Notes under the pieces: model-generated | The model's database searches: none | What the model was told of the DNA's origin: nothing | Seen by the model: the letters and a program-made list of their open reading frames with translations, nothing else | In this document: one piece after another, positions 7,437 through 16,066 of the stretch | Position numbering within the stretch: the stretch's first letter is position 1 | How the letters are laid out: the number at the start of each line of letters is the position of its first letter | Program-made: the position numbers and the translations under genes | Assembly (NCBI GenBank): GCA_017527495.1 | Contig: JAFXPY010000019.1 | Span: forward strand, 1 to 45,548 | Length of the DNA stretch: 45,548 bases | From: Paludibacteraceae bacterium | GTDB taxonomy: Bacteria > Bacteroidota > Bacteroidia > Bacteroidales > Paludibacteraceae | Reading direction: 5' to 3'

Positions 7437-8536
7437 TTCTCAAATTTATTCAGCAAATCAATTACCTGCTCAACTTGTTGGCTTGTAATCACCTGACTTA
7501 TCGGCAGACTTAATTCTGTCTTGCTCAAATTTTCGGTTATGGGAAAATCAAGAACATTCCATTCTTTATAACACTCTTGTTTATGGGGAGGTATGGGATA
7601 ATGAATCAATGTCTGAACACCATTGTCAGAGAGATATTTTTGCAAGGCGTCTCGCTGATTAGAAAATATAGGAAAGAGATGATATACATTATTCTTATCG
7701 TCTAATCTTATCGGCAAGGTAATAGACGGATTGTTGATTCCGTCATAATACATTTTTGCAACTTGCTGTCGCAAACGATTGTCTTCATCCAAATGACGCA
7801 GCTTTACATCTAAAACAGCAGCTTGCAATTCGTCTAATCGGCTGTTGCGTCCATGATATTTGAAAACATATTTTTTCTGCGAACCATAATTGGCAAGCGC
7901 ACGCACACAATCAGCCAAATCTTTATTGCCGGTTGTAACGGCACCACCATCGCCAAAAGCACCAAGATTTTTCCCCGGGTAGAAACTATGCCCTGCCGCA
8001 TCACCTATCGAGCCTGTGCGCTGTTTGCCATAATAACAGCCATGTGCCTGAGCATTGTCTTCAACCAATAGTAAATTATATTTTTGGCATAATTGAGCAA
8101 TTTTCTCTGTATAAGCACACCTTCCGTAGAGATGGACTAAAAGGATAGATTTTGTTCGAGAAGTTATGGCGTGTTCGATTTTGTTTTCGTCGAGTTCGAG
8201 GGTTTGCTCATCAGGTTCAACAAGCACAGCCTTGAGTCCGTTTTCTCGAATAGCCATTATTGATGCAATATAGGTATTGGCAGGTACGATGACTTCATCT
8301 CCACGATGCAATATACCTAATTCTATATACGCACGATATATCAAAATCAGAGCATCTAATCCGTTGGCACAACCTACACAATATTTAGTTCCGATATAAT
8401 CAGCATAGTGTTGCTCAAATCGCTCGTTCTCAGAGCCTTGAAGATACCATCCGCTATCTACTACACGATTTACTGCCTCATGAATCTCTTCAGCATATTT
8501 GGCTGTTATATCTTTTAGTGACAAAAAAGGAATCAT
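7415..8536 (-). CDS. fdtB: DegT/DnrJ/EryC1 family sugar aminotransferase, FdtB/QdtB-like
   Basis: A PLP enzyme of 373 residues. The Schiff-base lysine is in SFYPGKNLGAFGDGG (Lys about 189), the ring-stacking Asp in VEDNAQAHG (about 160), and the substrate loop in YHGRNSRLDELQAA. In the dTDP-3-amino-3,6-dideoxyhexose pathway it would aminate the 3-keto sugar made by the FdtA/QdtA isomerase. The two genes upstream on the same transcript encode just such isomerases, one with an acetyltransferase domain. That context is the reason for choosing 3-amino chemistry over other DegT roles. It is the last gene of the nine-gene glycan operon. Whether the product is Fuc3NAc- or Qui3NAc-type cannot be told from sequence alone. 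Confidence 0.8.
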   Translation of the reverse strand: MIPFLSLKDITAKYAEEIHEAVNRVVDSGWYLQGSENERFEQHYADYIGTKYCVGCANGLDALILIYRAYIELGILHRGDEVIVPANTYIASIMAIRENGLKAVLVEPDEQTLELDENKIEHAITSRTKSILLVHLYGRCAYTEKIAQLCQKYNLLLVEDNAQAHGCYYGKQRTGSIGDAAGHSFYPGKNLGAFGDGGAVTTGNKDLADCVRALANYGSQKKYVFKYHGRNSRLDELQAAVLDVKLRHLDEDNRLRQQVAKMYYDGINNPSITLPIRLDDKNNVYHLFPIFSNQRDALQKYLSDNGVQTLIHYPIPPHKQECYKEWNVLDFPITENLSKTELSLPISQVITSQQVEQVIDLLNKFEKLPNTTC

Positions 8537-8564
8537 AACTATTAATTAAATTGAAAGAATTAGC

Positions 8565-9527
8565 TTATACTAAGATATGAAGAATCTCCTTTTTTCGATT
8601 TTCAAACACCTCTTTTTCCAATTGCCACACGATGAACGCATCATCGTCTTCATATCTTTTTCTCAAAAAATCCGCTCCCATCATTTTATGAAAGTTCCAG
8701 ACTGACTTATTGTCTTGATGTGTCCCGTCGGTATCAACGATTTTTTGATATTCCAAATTTTCGAAAGCTATTTCGCAAGTAATCAGATATGCCAAAGGAG
8801 CCGATTTCTTGTCTGCTGCAGAATCAAAGACCCAACTGCCTACAACGATATTGCCTTCTTTTCTGTTGTAAAGACGCAAAACACCTTGTTTGACACCATC
8901 TTTTTCAAAAATGAAATAATACTCTTCGCCCCTACTCTCTTTTGACTTATAGTTTCTCAAATATTCGCGTTGTTTTTCGAGATCATTGTCTGTTGAGTGA
9001 ATATATCTTGCGTTGCGCTTGTTAGTCCTGATTTTCATTATGAAATCAGCGTCATTTTCATCTACAAATCTCACATGCAGACCATATCTGTCGAGTGAGA
9101 AATTGTCGGGCAGTTTGGTGAGACGATAGAGTAAGAAATCATTATAATCACGAATATAATCTGATTCGGAATAGAGTTCGGATGCCAGCACTAAACATAC
9201 AGCACCTGACGAAAAATCCTCTAATGTCCGCCAAATTCCCGGCACGATAAGCAGTCCTTGATTGGGTTGATTGAGATAGATTGTTTTCTTTGCCTTGCCA
9301 TCGTCAAGAGTGACAGAAAAGCTTCCGCTTGCAGCAACAACGAGTTGATATAGTTGTCTGTGCGCATGTCCTCCCCTACTCTCACCGCCCGGCACATCAT
9401 ATAAATAATAGACGCGCTTGACATCAAAATTGACATCTTTGCCATTTCCTACAACAGTCAGATTACCCTTACGGTCGGAATGATGCTTGTCTAAAACTAC
9501 TATTTTACAATCGTCGATTGTATTCAT
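8565..9527 (-). CDS. FdtA-like sugar 3,4-ketoisomerase fused to a GNAT acetyltransferase
   Basis: The 320-residue protein has two domains. Residues 1-135 form a cupin of the FdtA/QdtA (WxcM-like) type: KGNLTVV at the start, then the active-site loop SRGGHAHRQ with both His (about 54 and 56), then QLVVAASGSF. Residues 150-310 look like a GNAT domain (LHVRFVDENDADFIMKIRTN, a YYFIFEKDGVKQGVLRLYN core, NKSVWNFHKMMGADFLRKRY at the end). It could isomerise dTDP-4-keto-6-deoxyglucose and later acetylate the 3-amino product, doing the work of FdtA and FdtC. Known FdtC enzymes are hexapeptide-repeat proteins, so a GNAT partner in this order is unusual. It overlaps the next upstream gene by 4 bp. Confidence 0.8.
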   Translation of the reverse strand: MNTIDDCKIVVLDKHHSDRKGNLTVVGNGKDVNFDVKRVYYLYDVPGGESRGGHAHRQLYQLVVAASGSFSVTLDDGKAKKTIYLNQPNQGLLIVPGIWRTLEDFSSGAVCLVLASELYSESDYIRDYNDFLLYRLTKLPDNFSLDRYGLHVRFVDENDADFIMKIRTNKRNARYIHSTDNDLEKQREYLRNYKSKESRGEEYYFIFEKDGVKQGVLRLYNRKEGNIVVGSWVFDSAADKKSAPLAYLITCEIAFENLEYQKIVDTDGTHQDNKSVWNFHKMMGADFLRKRYEDDDAFIVWQLEKEVFENRKKEILHILV

Positions 9528-9919
9528 TTTACTTGTTGTTTATACAAATTGAAATCACGAATATAATCATCTGCACAATATGGTGTTGAGGTCAGAACAA
9601 GAGCAAGCGAGTTGGTTGAGAAATTTCTCATTTCGCGCCACATCATTTTAGGCACATAAAGTCCATAATACGAGCGGTTCATGTGGAAGATTGTTTCATT
9701 TACCCCGTCATTGATGACGACATCAAAACTCCCAGACAGAGCCACGATAAATTCCTCAGTGTTTTTGTAGGCATGTCCTCCCCGCGACTCATCTCCCGGC
9801 ACGTCAAAAATCCAAAAGGTACGCTCTATCTTGAAAGGGATATGATAGTTGCTTTCAATAAACGAAAGGTTACCTCTATGGTCTAATATCTTCGGCAACT
9901 GTATAATTTGTGGGTTCAT
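9524..9919 (-). CDS. FdtA/QdtA-like (WxcM-type cupin) protein with a variant active-site loop
   Basis: A 131-residue single-domain cupin similar along its whole length to the N-terminal half of the neighbouring fusion protein (HRGNLSFIE, FWIFDVPGDESRGGHA, EEFIVALSGSFDVV). The loop reads RGGHAYK: the first His is kept (about 49) but the second, used in catalysis in FdtA-type enzymes, is Tyr (about 51). It may therefore have a different stereochemical outcome, a non-catalytic role, or pair with the fusion protein. Tandem isomerase-like genes of this kind occur in Bacteroidales glycan loci. Its stop region overlaps the start of the fusion gene by 4 bp, pointing to coupled translation. Confidence 0.75.
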   Translation of the reverse strand: MNPQIIQLPKILDHRGNLSFIESNYHIPFKIERTFWIFDVPGDESRGGHAYKNTEEFIVALSGSFDVVINDGVNETIFHMNRSYYGLYVPKMMWREMRNFSTNSLALVLTSTPYCADDYIRDFNLYKQQVK

Positions 9920-9941
9920 ACCTAATTGATTATCATAAAAT

Positions 9942-11036
9942 TCATATTTTCCAATCTGCTAATTGAGTTTTTCTCGCCTGACTTGAATTTGTCAACATAC
10001 AATATGCTAATTTCAACATTAGGGGTGAAGTTATCTCATAGCGACTCAATAACAATAAAAAATATCGATTAAATCTATATCTGATTTTATCCACTATTGT
10101 TCTTCGTTTTTTTGAATAGTATTCAAAAATAAAGCCATCTGCTTGTTTCCAATAATTGCGCTGAGATTCTAACAAAATATAGTCTTCACCTACCTTATGC
10201 AAACGAATTAATTGCTGCAAATCATAATACAATAAAACGCCAGCGTAATGAGGGAAAAAATGAATATGGTGCAAATTCAGTATGCCATCTAAAACACTTC
10301 TCTCTACTGACGACAAAGAATTATTGATACTATTTGGATATTGCACCCAAACATAACCCGCTTCATTAAAAAAAACTATAGGCCCATATTGCAAATGATG
10401 CAATGTAATAACTGTATCGTCATAATATTTTCCATATAACTGAGCAACATCATCCTCCGGATGTCTGACCATCATATAAGCTTGATTGATATTCTGCAAT
10501 TGCTGTGAAGAAATATTTTTTAGATTTAAAATATCTCCTGAATGCAAAAAATCAGCCCCATACACGACCAATCCATTATCCAAAGGCTTTCCGTCATCCA
10601 CTATAACTATGCATTGCTGACACATACTACATTCAGGATGAGTCTCAAGCATATCTATTTGATGTTGATATATATTGTCATTACACAAATAATCATCTGC
10701 ATCTATGTTGACCATATATTTACCGGTTGCATTTTTCCATGCATTTAGTTTATTCCAACCACACCGCTCAGCCGTTGTTGCGGGCTCACAATCATCTGAA
10801 TTGCAGTAAGAATACTTTATTTCAACAAGATTCTTAACTATGTCACGATTCTGCATTATAAAGTCATCCACCATTTCCTTTGTTCCGTCATTTGATCTGT
10901 CGTCTGAAATAACAATTTCCCATGCAACATCAATTTTTTGTTTTACGACACTATCCAAACAACGCTTAAGCAAAGTACGCTGATTGTGCGTTATGATTAA
11001 AACAGACAATACTATATTTATTTTCTCTCTTGGCAT
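9942..11036 (-). CDS. GT2-family glycosyltransferase
   Basis: A 364-residue GT-A fold enzyme. It has the start LSVLIITHNQRTLLKRCLDS, the nucleotide-binding ISDDRSNDGT, and the metal-binding IDADDYL motif. The C-terminal 150 residues are rich in aromatic residues and basic patches (YYSKKRRTIVDKIRYRF) that may dock it at the membrane. In context it adds one sugar of the repeat unit of the surface glycan made by this operon. The donor and linkage cannot be predicted from sequence. It lies 9 bp after the next glycosyltransferase. Confidence 0.85.
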   Translation of the reverse strand: MPREKINIVLSVLIITHNQRTLLKRCLDSVVKQKIDVAWEIVISDDRSNDGTKEMVDDFIMQNRDIVKNLVEIKYSYCNSDDCEPATTAERCGWNKLNAWKNATGKYMVNIDADDYLCNDNIYQHQIDMLETHPECSMCQQCIVIVDDGKPLDNGLVVYGADFLHSGDILNLKNISSQQLQNINQAYMMVRHPEDDVAQLYGKYYDDTVITLHHLQYGPIVFFNEAGYVWVQYPNSINNSLSSVERSVLDGILNLHHIHFFPHYAGVLLYYDLQQLIRLHKVGEDYILLESQRNYWKQADGFIFEYYSKKRRTIVDKIRYRFNRYFLLLLSRYEITSPLMLKLAYCMLTNSSQARKTQLADWKI

Positions 11037-11045
11037 TATTAACGA

Positions 11046-11921
11046 CTAAAAAACAGACTCTATTTTTTTACAACACGATATAAACAAGAATCTCAACGAC
11101 AAGAATTTACTGCCCCGCTTAAATTCATTCTTGCCTGTTTGATAATATGTAATCGACAAATCTTCACAAATAGTCTTGCGGTATTTCCGATTTAACTCTT
11201 TGTCTATTGATTTTAGCGTTGTTTCATATCGATAAATCCACTCTTTTGACGACATTTTTTTTGCCGTTATTGACGATTCATGTATCCTATAAATTGTGGT
11301 TATATCCGACATTCCATACAACTTTCCTACTTCGGCTAATTTCAAGTATGTTGCCAAATCTTCTGCATAATACTCTCTTTTCAACAAAAAAGAAGGCTCA
11401 AACTTATCTTTTCTCAAAACCACAGAAGATGCAGGAATTGTCCAATCAATTATTATCTCATTCCCTTGATACTCTCTATTGGCTATATTTGCAAATATCT
11501 CACGTTCTTGATTTTGCATTTTGTAATACTCTTTGTAAGCATTAGTAAAACACATAACATACTCTTGATTGTTTTCAAGAAATGATACTTGCTTTTGCAA
11601 TTTATTAGTATCACACCAATAGTCATCTCCTGCACATAATGCTACATATTTTGTCGAGACATGATTAAGTATATTAACATAATTATGCATTAGACCTACA
11701 TTTTTTTCGTTCAATACCAGACTTATTTTGTCCGGGTATTTTTGCTGAAATTCAATGCAAATCTCTTTTGTTCCATCTGTACTACAATCATCACCGACAA
11801 GAATACTGAAATCAAAATTAGTCTGCTGACCAACAATGCTGTCTAAACATTGTTTGATAAATTCTTTTTGATTGTAACAAAAAACACAAACTGTTAATAT
11901 CTCTGATTGTTGCTTTTTCAA
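11046..11921 (-). CDS. GT2-family glycosyltransferase
   Basis: A 291-residue GT2 enzyme with LTVCVFCYNQKEFIKQCLDS, the donor-binding VGDDCSTDGT, and the metal-binding AGDDYW motif. The C-terminus is basic and hydrophobic (KFLSLRFLFISCCKKIESVF), probably for membrane contact. Base composition is more AT-rich than in the wzt genes beside it, in line with a mosaic glycan cluster. The sugar donor is unknown. It sits 5 bp downstream of the first-described wzt gene. Confidence 0.85.
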   Translation of the reverse strand: MKKQQSEILTVCVFCYNQKEFIKQCLDSIVGQQTNFDFSILVGDDCSTDGTKEICIEFQQKYPDKISLVLNEKNVGLMHNYVNILNHVSTKYVALCAGDDYWCDTNKLQKQVSFLENNQEYVMCFTNAYKEYYKMQNQEREIFANIANREYQGNEIIIDWTIPASSVVLRKDKFEPSFLLKREYYAEDLATYLKLAEVGKLYGMSDITTIYRIHESSITAKKMSSKEWIYRYETTLKSIDKELNRKYRKTICEDLSITYYQTGKNEFKRGSKFLSLRFLFISCCKKIESVF

Positions 11922-11926
11922 ATCAC

Positions 11927-13204
11927 TTACAATTTTTTATATGAAATATCAAATTCATTTCTTGGTCGGAGTACTCCGGGCATAGTGTCTTGATTGAAGC
12001 CCATATCGGACAATTCATTTTCCACTTCAAAATCTAATTCTATTCCTTCATAAACCACATAACGCTGATTCTCACCCCAAAATATTGACGCCCTATATTT
12101 TCCTGCATTTAAAGTATAAGGTTGCAGACTGAATGTCACATTATACATTCCCACTTTAGAATCTTTTTGCCCCACTTCCCCTAAAAGATGACCTACCTGA
12201 AAAACAGTGACATCATCCAAGGTCTTCACTTCAATGTTGATGTCCAACATCGCATCTTTTTTGTTACACAAAAATTCTATTTGGAAACTAATTCCTGTTG
12301 TTATATCTATTTGATTGTTTGCATTCAAAGGTTTAATCTGAAACGAGCGTAACCGAATTACATCATTACCGGGAGCTGTGGTCAGATCTTCATAGAAATG
12401 AGTTTTGTCTGTCAGACCATTGCCGATATATTGTTCTACTGTGTCTTTTATCTCACCTATATATTTTACTCTGCCGTTCTCAAGCAATACGCCTCGGTTG
12501 CATAGTTGCTTGATGCTTGCCATGTTATGGCTCACAAAAAGGACTGTGCGTCCTTCTCCGCGACTTATGTCGTGCATCTTGCCTATTGCCTTTTTCTGAA
12601 ACTCGGCATCACCAACTGCCAACACCTCATCAACAACAAGTATCTCAGGGTCAAGAAAGGCGGCAACGGCAAAACCAAGTCGCACGGTCATACCGCTTGA
12701 ATAACGCTTTACAGGTGTATCAATATATCTCTCGCAACCACTGAATGCTACTATTTCGTCCAACTTCCGGTCAATCTCCTTTTTTGTCATACCCATTATG
12801 GCGCCATTCAAATAGATATTCTCACGGCCAGTCATCTCAGGGTGAAATCCCGTTCCGACTTCAAGCAATGATGCAATGCGACCATAAGCACGAATAGTGC
12901 CTGTTGTAGGTGCCGTTACCTTCGACAAGAGCTTGAGCAATGTTGATTTGCCGGCTCCATTTTTCCCTATTATTCCAACCACATCGCCTTGCTCTACTTT
13001 GAAATCTATGTCGCGCAACGCCCACACATACTCCGACTCTCCCTTTACACTACGGTCGTTCTCCTCACCAATTTTCAAGTAAGGATCTTCTTTGCCCAAC
13101 ACACTGACTGTCCAAAAGCGTTTTAGGTCATGACTTAGAGTACCTGTCGACACCACTCCAAGACGATACTGCTTCGATATGTTGTTGAATTCAATTGCCG
13201 TCAT
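11927..13204 (-). CDS. wzt: Wzt-type ABC transporter ATP-binding protein (polysaccharide export), copy A
   Basis: The 425-residue ATPase would power export of a finished polysaccharide across the inner membrane. Walker A is GIIGKNGAGKST (about 77-88), the signature is KRYSSGMTVRLGFA (about 166-179), and Walker B is EILVVDEVLAVGD. A lengthened segment between residues 17 and 60 precedes Walker A, as in many Bacteroidales Wzt proteins. The C-terminal 170 residues form a strand-rich domain of the Wzt carbohydrate-binding type (FSLQPYTLNAGKYRASIFWG). The N-terminal 250 residues are close to those of copy B at 16067-17341, while the C-terminal domains differ. No Wzm permease gene is in the window. 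Confidence 0.9.
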   Translation of the reverse strand: MTAIEFNNISKQYRLGVVSTGTLSHDLKRFWTVSVLGKEDPYLKIGEENDRSVKGESEYVWALRDIDFKVEQGDVVGIIGKNGAGKSTLLKLLSKVTAPTTGTIRAYGRIASLLEVGTGFHPEMTGRENIYLNGAIMGMTKKEIDRKLDEIVAFSGCERYIDTPVKRYSSGMTVRLGFAVAAFLDPEILVVDEVLAVGDAEFQKKAIGKMHDISRGEGRTVLFVSHNMASIKQLCNRGVLLENGRVKYIGEIKDTVEQYIGNGLTDKTHFYEDLTTAPGNDVIRLRSFQIKPLNANNQIDITTGISFQIEFLCNKKDAMLDINIEVKTLDDVTVFQVGHLLGEVGQKDSKVGMYNVTFSLQPYTLNAGKYRASIFWGENQRYVVYEGIELDFEVENELSDMGFNQDTMPGVLRPRNEFDISYKKL

Positions 13205-14197
13205 CTATTTTTTCAATATATCTAATGGTTTAAGCAAGAATGAACCTAATCTATATTTTCTTGAATTTTCTAATTTGCTCAATTTCAACTCTAAATTCTC
13301 TATTTTGCCGTACATATTTTTCACTACATTCAGATCTAATCTATCTGCAAAATAATTTTCTATTATGTCCGTTATCTCTTTGTCGCCAATTTCACAGGCG
13401 TATGGATAAACAAATCTCAATGCGTCGGAAAAGATTATTTTACGCGTCTCATCCTGTTGCGGAAATTTCGGTATGTAGCCAACTTGCAAAAGGAACACAT
13501 TACGCGAATAGCGATAATACCCCCCCCTATTGCCGTTCGTTACACAGCTGCTTACACTCCCACTATGCAAACGATAAACAGCCGTCGTTTCTGACATAAA
13601 ATACAGCTTACCATGCAAACATGCTTCGTACATAAATACAAGGGGTATGTCAGTGCAATTATCAGGCAAAACAATATGCTGCAACAAATCTCTTGAAAGC
13701 ATCCATGTTACATTGGCTTGATAGAGATTTTCAAGCAAAGGTTGGTCCGCATTCAATTCACGATGGGCAGTACGGAAAACACCTTGCACACTGTTGCTTG
13801 GAATGTCGTGGTCGATTATATCGCAATCTGTATAACATAGAAGACAGTCGCAATTTGCCTTCATATAATCATACTGCATCTGCAGTTTATGCGGATTAGT
13901 CCAATAGTCGTCGCCCTCAAGCATACAACAAAAATCAGCCTCAACGGCGTGTATCGCACGACGATAATTTGCAACCATTCCAAGATTTTTATCGGCTGTG
14001 AGATAGTCAAATTTCAAATTATGCTTACGCTCAAATTTCTTGATGCGCTCAAGCGTATCGTCGGTGCTCATATCGTCAGCAATGACGACACGATATGGCA
14101 CAGAAATTTGTTGCGCCTGAATGCCATCCAATGCTTGCTCGATGTAATCAGCTTGATTGTAGGTCAAAACAATTATGTCTATTGCAGCCGTGTTCAT
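13205..14197 (-). CDS. GT2-family glycosyltransferase
   Basis: A 330-residue GT2 enzyme: IIVLTYNQADYIEQALDG, the donor site IADDMSTDDT, and the metal-binding LEGDDYW. A Cys-rich stretch follows (KANCDCLLCYTDCD). The tail has a short coiled-coil-like segment (IENLELKLSKLENSRKYRLG) of a kind that often tethers such enzymes to partners. Its ATG overlaps the stop region of the upstream kinase fusion by 4 bp, and its stop abuts the ATG of wzt copy A, so the three genes are tightly coupled. Confidence 0.85.
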   Translation of the reverse strand: MNTAAIDIIVLTYNQADYIEQALDGIQAQQISVPYRVVIADDMSTDDTLERIKKFERKHNLKFDYLTADKNLGMVANYRRAIHAVEADFCCMLEGDDYWTNPHKLQMQYDYMKANCDCLLCYTDCDIIDHDIPSNSVQGVFRTAHRELNADQPLLENLYQANVTWMLSRDLLQHIVLPDNCTDIPLVFMYEACLHGKLYFMSETTAVYRLHSGSVSSCVTNGNRGGYYRYSRNVFLLQVGYIPKFPQQDETRKIIFSDALRFVYPYACEIGDKEITDIIENYFADRLDLNVVKNMYGKIENLELKLSKLENSRKYRLGSFLLKPLDILKK

Positions 14198-16062
14198 CGC
14201 TTCAATCTCCTCTTGATTTTCTTTTTTAGATTGGTCAGTTTTTTGTTTACTTTGCTATGCCGATAGAGAAATATCTTTCTATAATCATTCAGAGAGAAAC
14301 GTTTATTGACTAACGTTTTAAGTTGCAATATGTCTTGTTGAAGGCGGTCTGTTGAGTCATAGTGGTCAGCTGTTATTGTAACTAAAAATTTTTCTATTTT
14401 CTTTATGTAGGGTATATATACAGGGAAAATATGGTTTAGAAGTCTGCCTGCTGAATAGAAATCAGAGTAACCATCTGCAAGTTTATACGACTGCGTCATT
14501 GTTGTTCCCAAACCCGTCGGTGCATAAGTCTGACTATGTTTGTCAATGTCAGCCGCCCACCCGAAATCGAGCAAAAACAATTTACACCTTCCATTTTCTT
14601 CTCGTATAATCCAATTGCGATGAATAAAATCACGATGCAAGATATTGTTTTCCACCAGTATACGCAATATATCGTACAACTGCTCGGTAAAGGAGCGTAA
14701 ATAACGCGGAGTGCGATGTCTCTGCAGCTTGAAAAATTCAAGTAACGATTGCCCATCTATCTCGCTTATCTCAATGTATTTTCCATATTCAGCCAGTCCA
14801 TAATCCAACACCTTTGGAAAACAATCGTATCGTTCAAGTTTTTTGAGCCGATTGTATTCGTTGTCAATAAGAAAATCCGCAGCACGTTTCAAGTATGAAT
14901 TTGGTCGCTTATATACAGCCGTGAAAAAATCACAGGGTTCAATTTGGTGATTTCTACTTTTCGACACCGGCTCGCCATACATACTGAATAATTTCGACTT
15001 TTGCAAGAGTGACCTATTATAATGAACGGTTATGTCTTGCGGACGAACATAATCATAATTGTGAGCCAGCAGGAAATCATCCAACTGACTAAGTGCTGTC
15101 GAGGCATCATTTTTATATTCTATACCAATCTGCTCCGCATAATATCTCAATTTAGGGGGATAATCGGCTGCCACTTCAGGTTTCTGAATATAAGCATGGT
15201 AGAGAAGCGAATAATATTGATTTTCTGCATTAGGCACATAGAAACCCTTGCTGTTCAGCAGTCTTGTCTGAAGTATGTCATATTGCCAAATCACATCGTA
15301 ATAATCATCACCTATATGCCTGAAATCAAACGGCACTTCTTTTCCGTCAATCAAAATTGTGTGATAGACACGATAAGGTATCTGATATACGTCTTTGGCT
15401 GAGGTAAGATATTTGATATAATTTTTGTCTTCAACCAACAAATCAATATCCCCATGCAGTTCTTCGGTGTACTCATTGGGCAAACACTCATGATTGCGCA
15501 TCACTACATATTCTATCGAATTGTTGAGCAAATAGAATAATTGTTCAATGCTATCAAACCCACCGACACCAACACAATTTCTGTTTATCTCGATCTCTTG
15601 CTCGCTTGGCTCATAATGCTCGGTGAAATCTTTTGAGTTATAGCCGAAAAGCATTGTGAGGTCTTTGTTTGTTTCCCAATCGCTGTTACTCGTATGTATT
15701 TGGTGTCCGCCACCTGTCCACTCGCGATATAGTTGCTTTTTGTCGAACATATTGGCATTGACCACAACTTTTCCCGATGAGGTCTCACGCTCTTGCAAAT
15801 CAGGATGCTCGTCCTCAACAATTACTGCCGTAAAATCCTCGCTACCACAATGTTGCATTTTATATACAAACAAATTGTGATACTCTTTCTCGTCTAAGGC
15901 ATATTGCGAATGAGAGTAAAAAACTTTTAGATTTTGGAGAAAAACATCTTTATCCCAATGAAATGCAAAAATGTTTCTAACAACAAACGACTTTCTCAAA
16001 TCATTGATTATCTCCTCTTTTTTTCTTGAGGCATTCGACCATATTATGAGCAGGTGAAGCAT
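14194..16062 (-). CDS. Nucleotidyltransferase-like / protein-kinase-like fusion, candidate glycan-capping enzyme
   Basis: The 622-residue protein has at least three parts. Residues 1-165 are unassigned and start hydrophobic (MLHLLIIWSNAS). Residues 165-330 include a nucleotidyltransferase-like core with EYVVMRNHECLP and the paired acids in HGDIDLLVED (about 202-211). Residues 400-570 look like a eukaryotic-type or LPS-type kinase: the catalytic loop is ILHRDFIHRNW (about 475-485) and the metal loop is LLDFGWA (about 495-501). The C-terminus is strongly basic (KKIKRRLKR), as if for membrane binding. It lies between two wzt genes. In ABC-exported O-antigens, a kinase (as in WbdD of E. coli O9a) caps the chain and the Wzt C-terminal domain reads the cap, so a chain-terminating role is a reasonable inference. 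Confidence 0.65.
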   Translation of the reverse strand: MLHLLIIWSNASRKKEEIINDLRKSFVVRNIFAFHWDKDVFLQNLKVFYSHSQYALDEKEYHNLFVYKMQHCGSEDFTAVIVEDEHPDLQERETSSGKVVVNANMFDKKQLYREWTGGGHQIHTSNSDWETNKDLTMLFGYNSKDFTEHYEPSEQEIEINRNCVGVGGFDSIEQLFYLLNNSIEYVVMRNHECLPNEYTEELHGDIDLLVEDKNYIKYLTSAKDVYQIPYRVYHTILIDGKEVPFDFRHIGDDYYDVIWQYDILQTRLLNSKGFYVPNAENQYYSLLYHAYIQKPEVAADYPPKLRYYAEQIGIEYKNDASTALSQLDDFLLAHNYDYVRPQDITVHYNRSLLQKSKLFSMYGEPVSKSRNHQIEPCDFFTAVYKRPNSYLKRAADFLIDNEYNRLKKLERYDCFPKVLDYGLAEYGKYIEISEIDGQSLLEFFKLQRHRTPRYLRSFTEQLYDILRILVENNILHRDFIHRNWIIREENGRCKLFLLDFGWAADIDKHSQTYAPTGLGTTMTQSYKLADGYSDFYSAGRLLNHIFPVYIPYIKKIEKFLVTITADHYDSTDRLQQDILQLKTLVNKRFSLNDYRKIFLYRHSKVNKKLTNLKKKIKRRLKR

Positions 16063-16066
16063 AATG

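Noticed and set aside
12405-12744. Overlapping plus-strand frames opposite the wzt ATPase signature region
   Set aside because: They mirror conserved codons of the ATPase on the minus strand; similar shadows occur opposite copy B at the same place.
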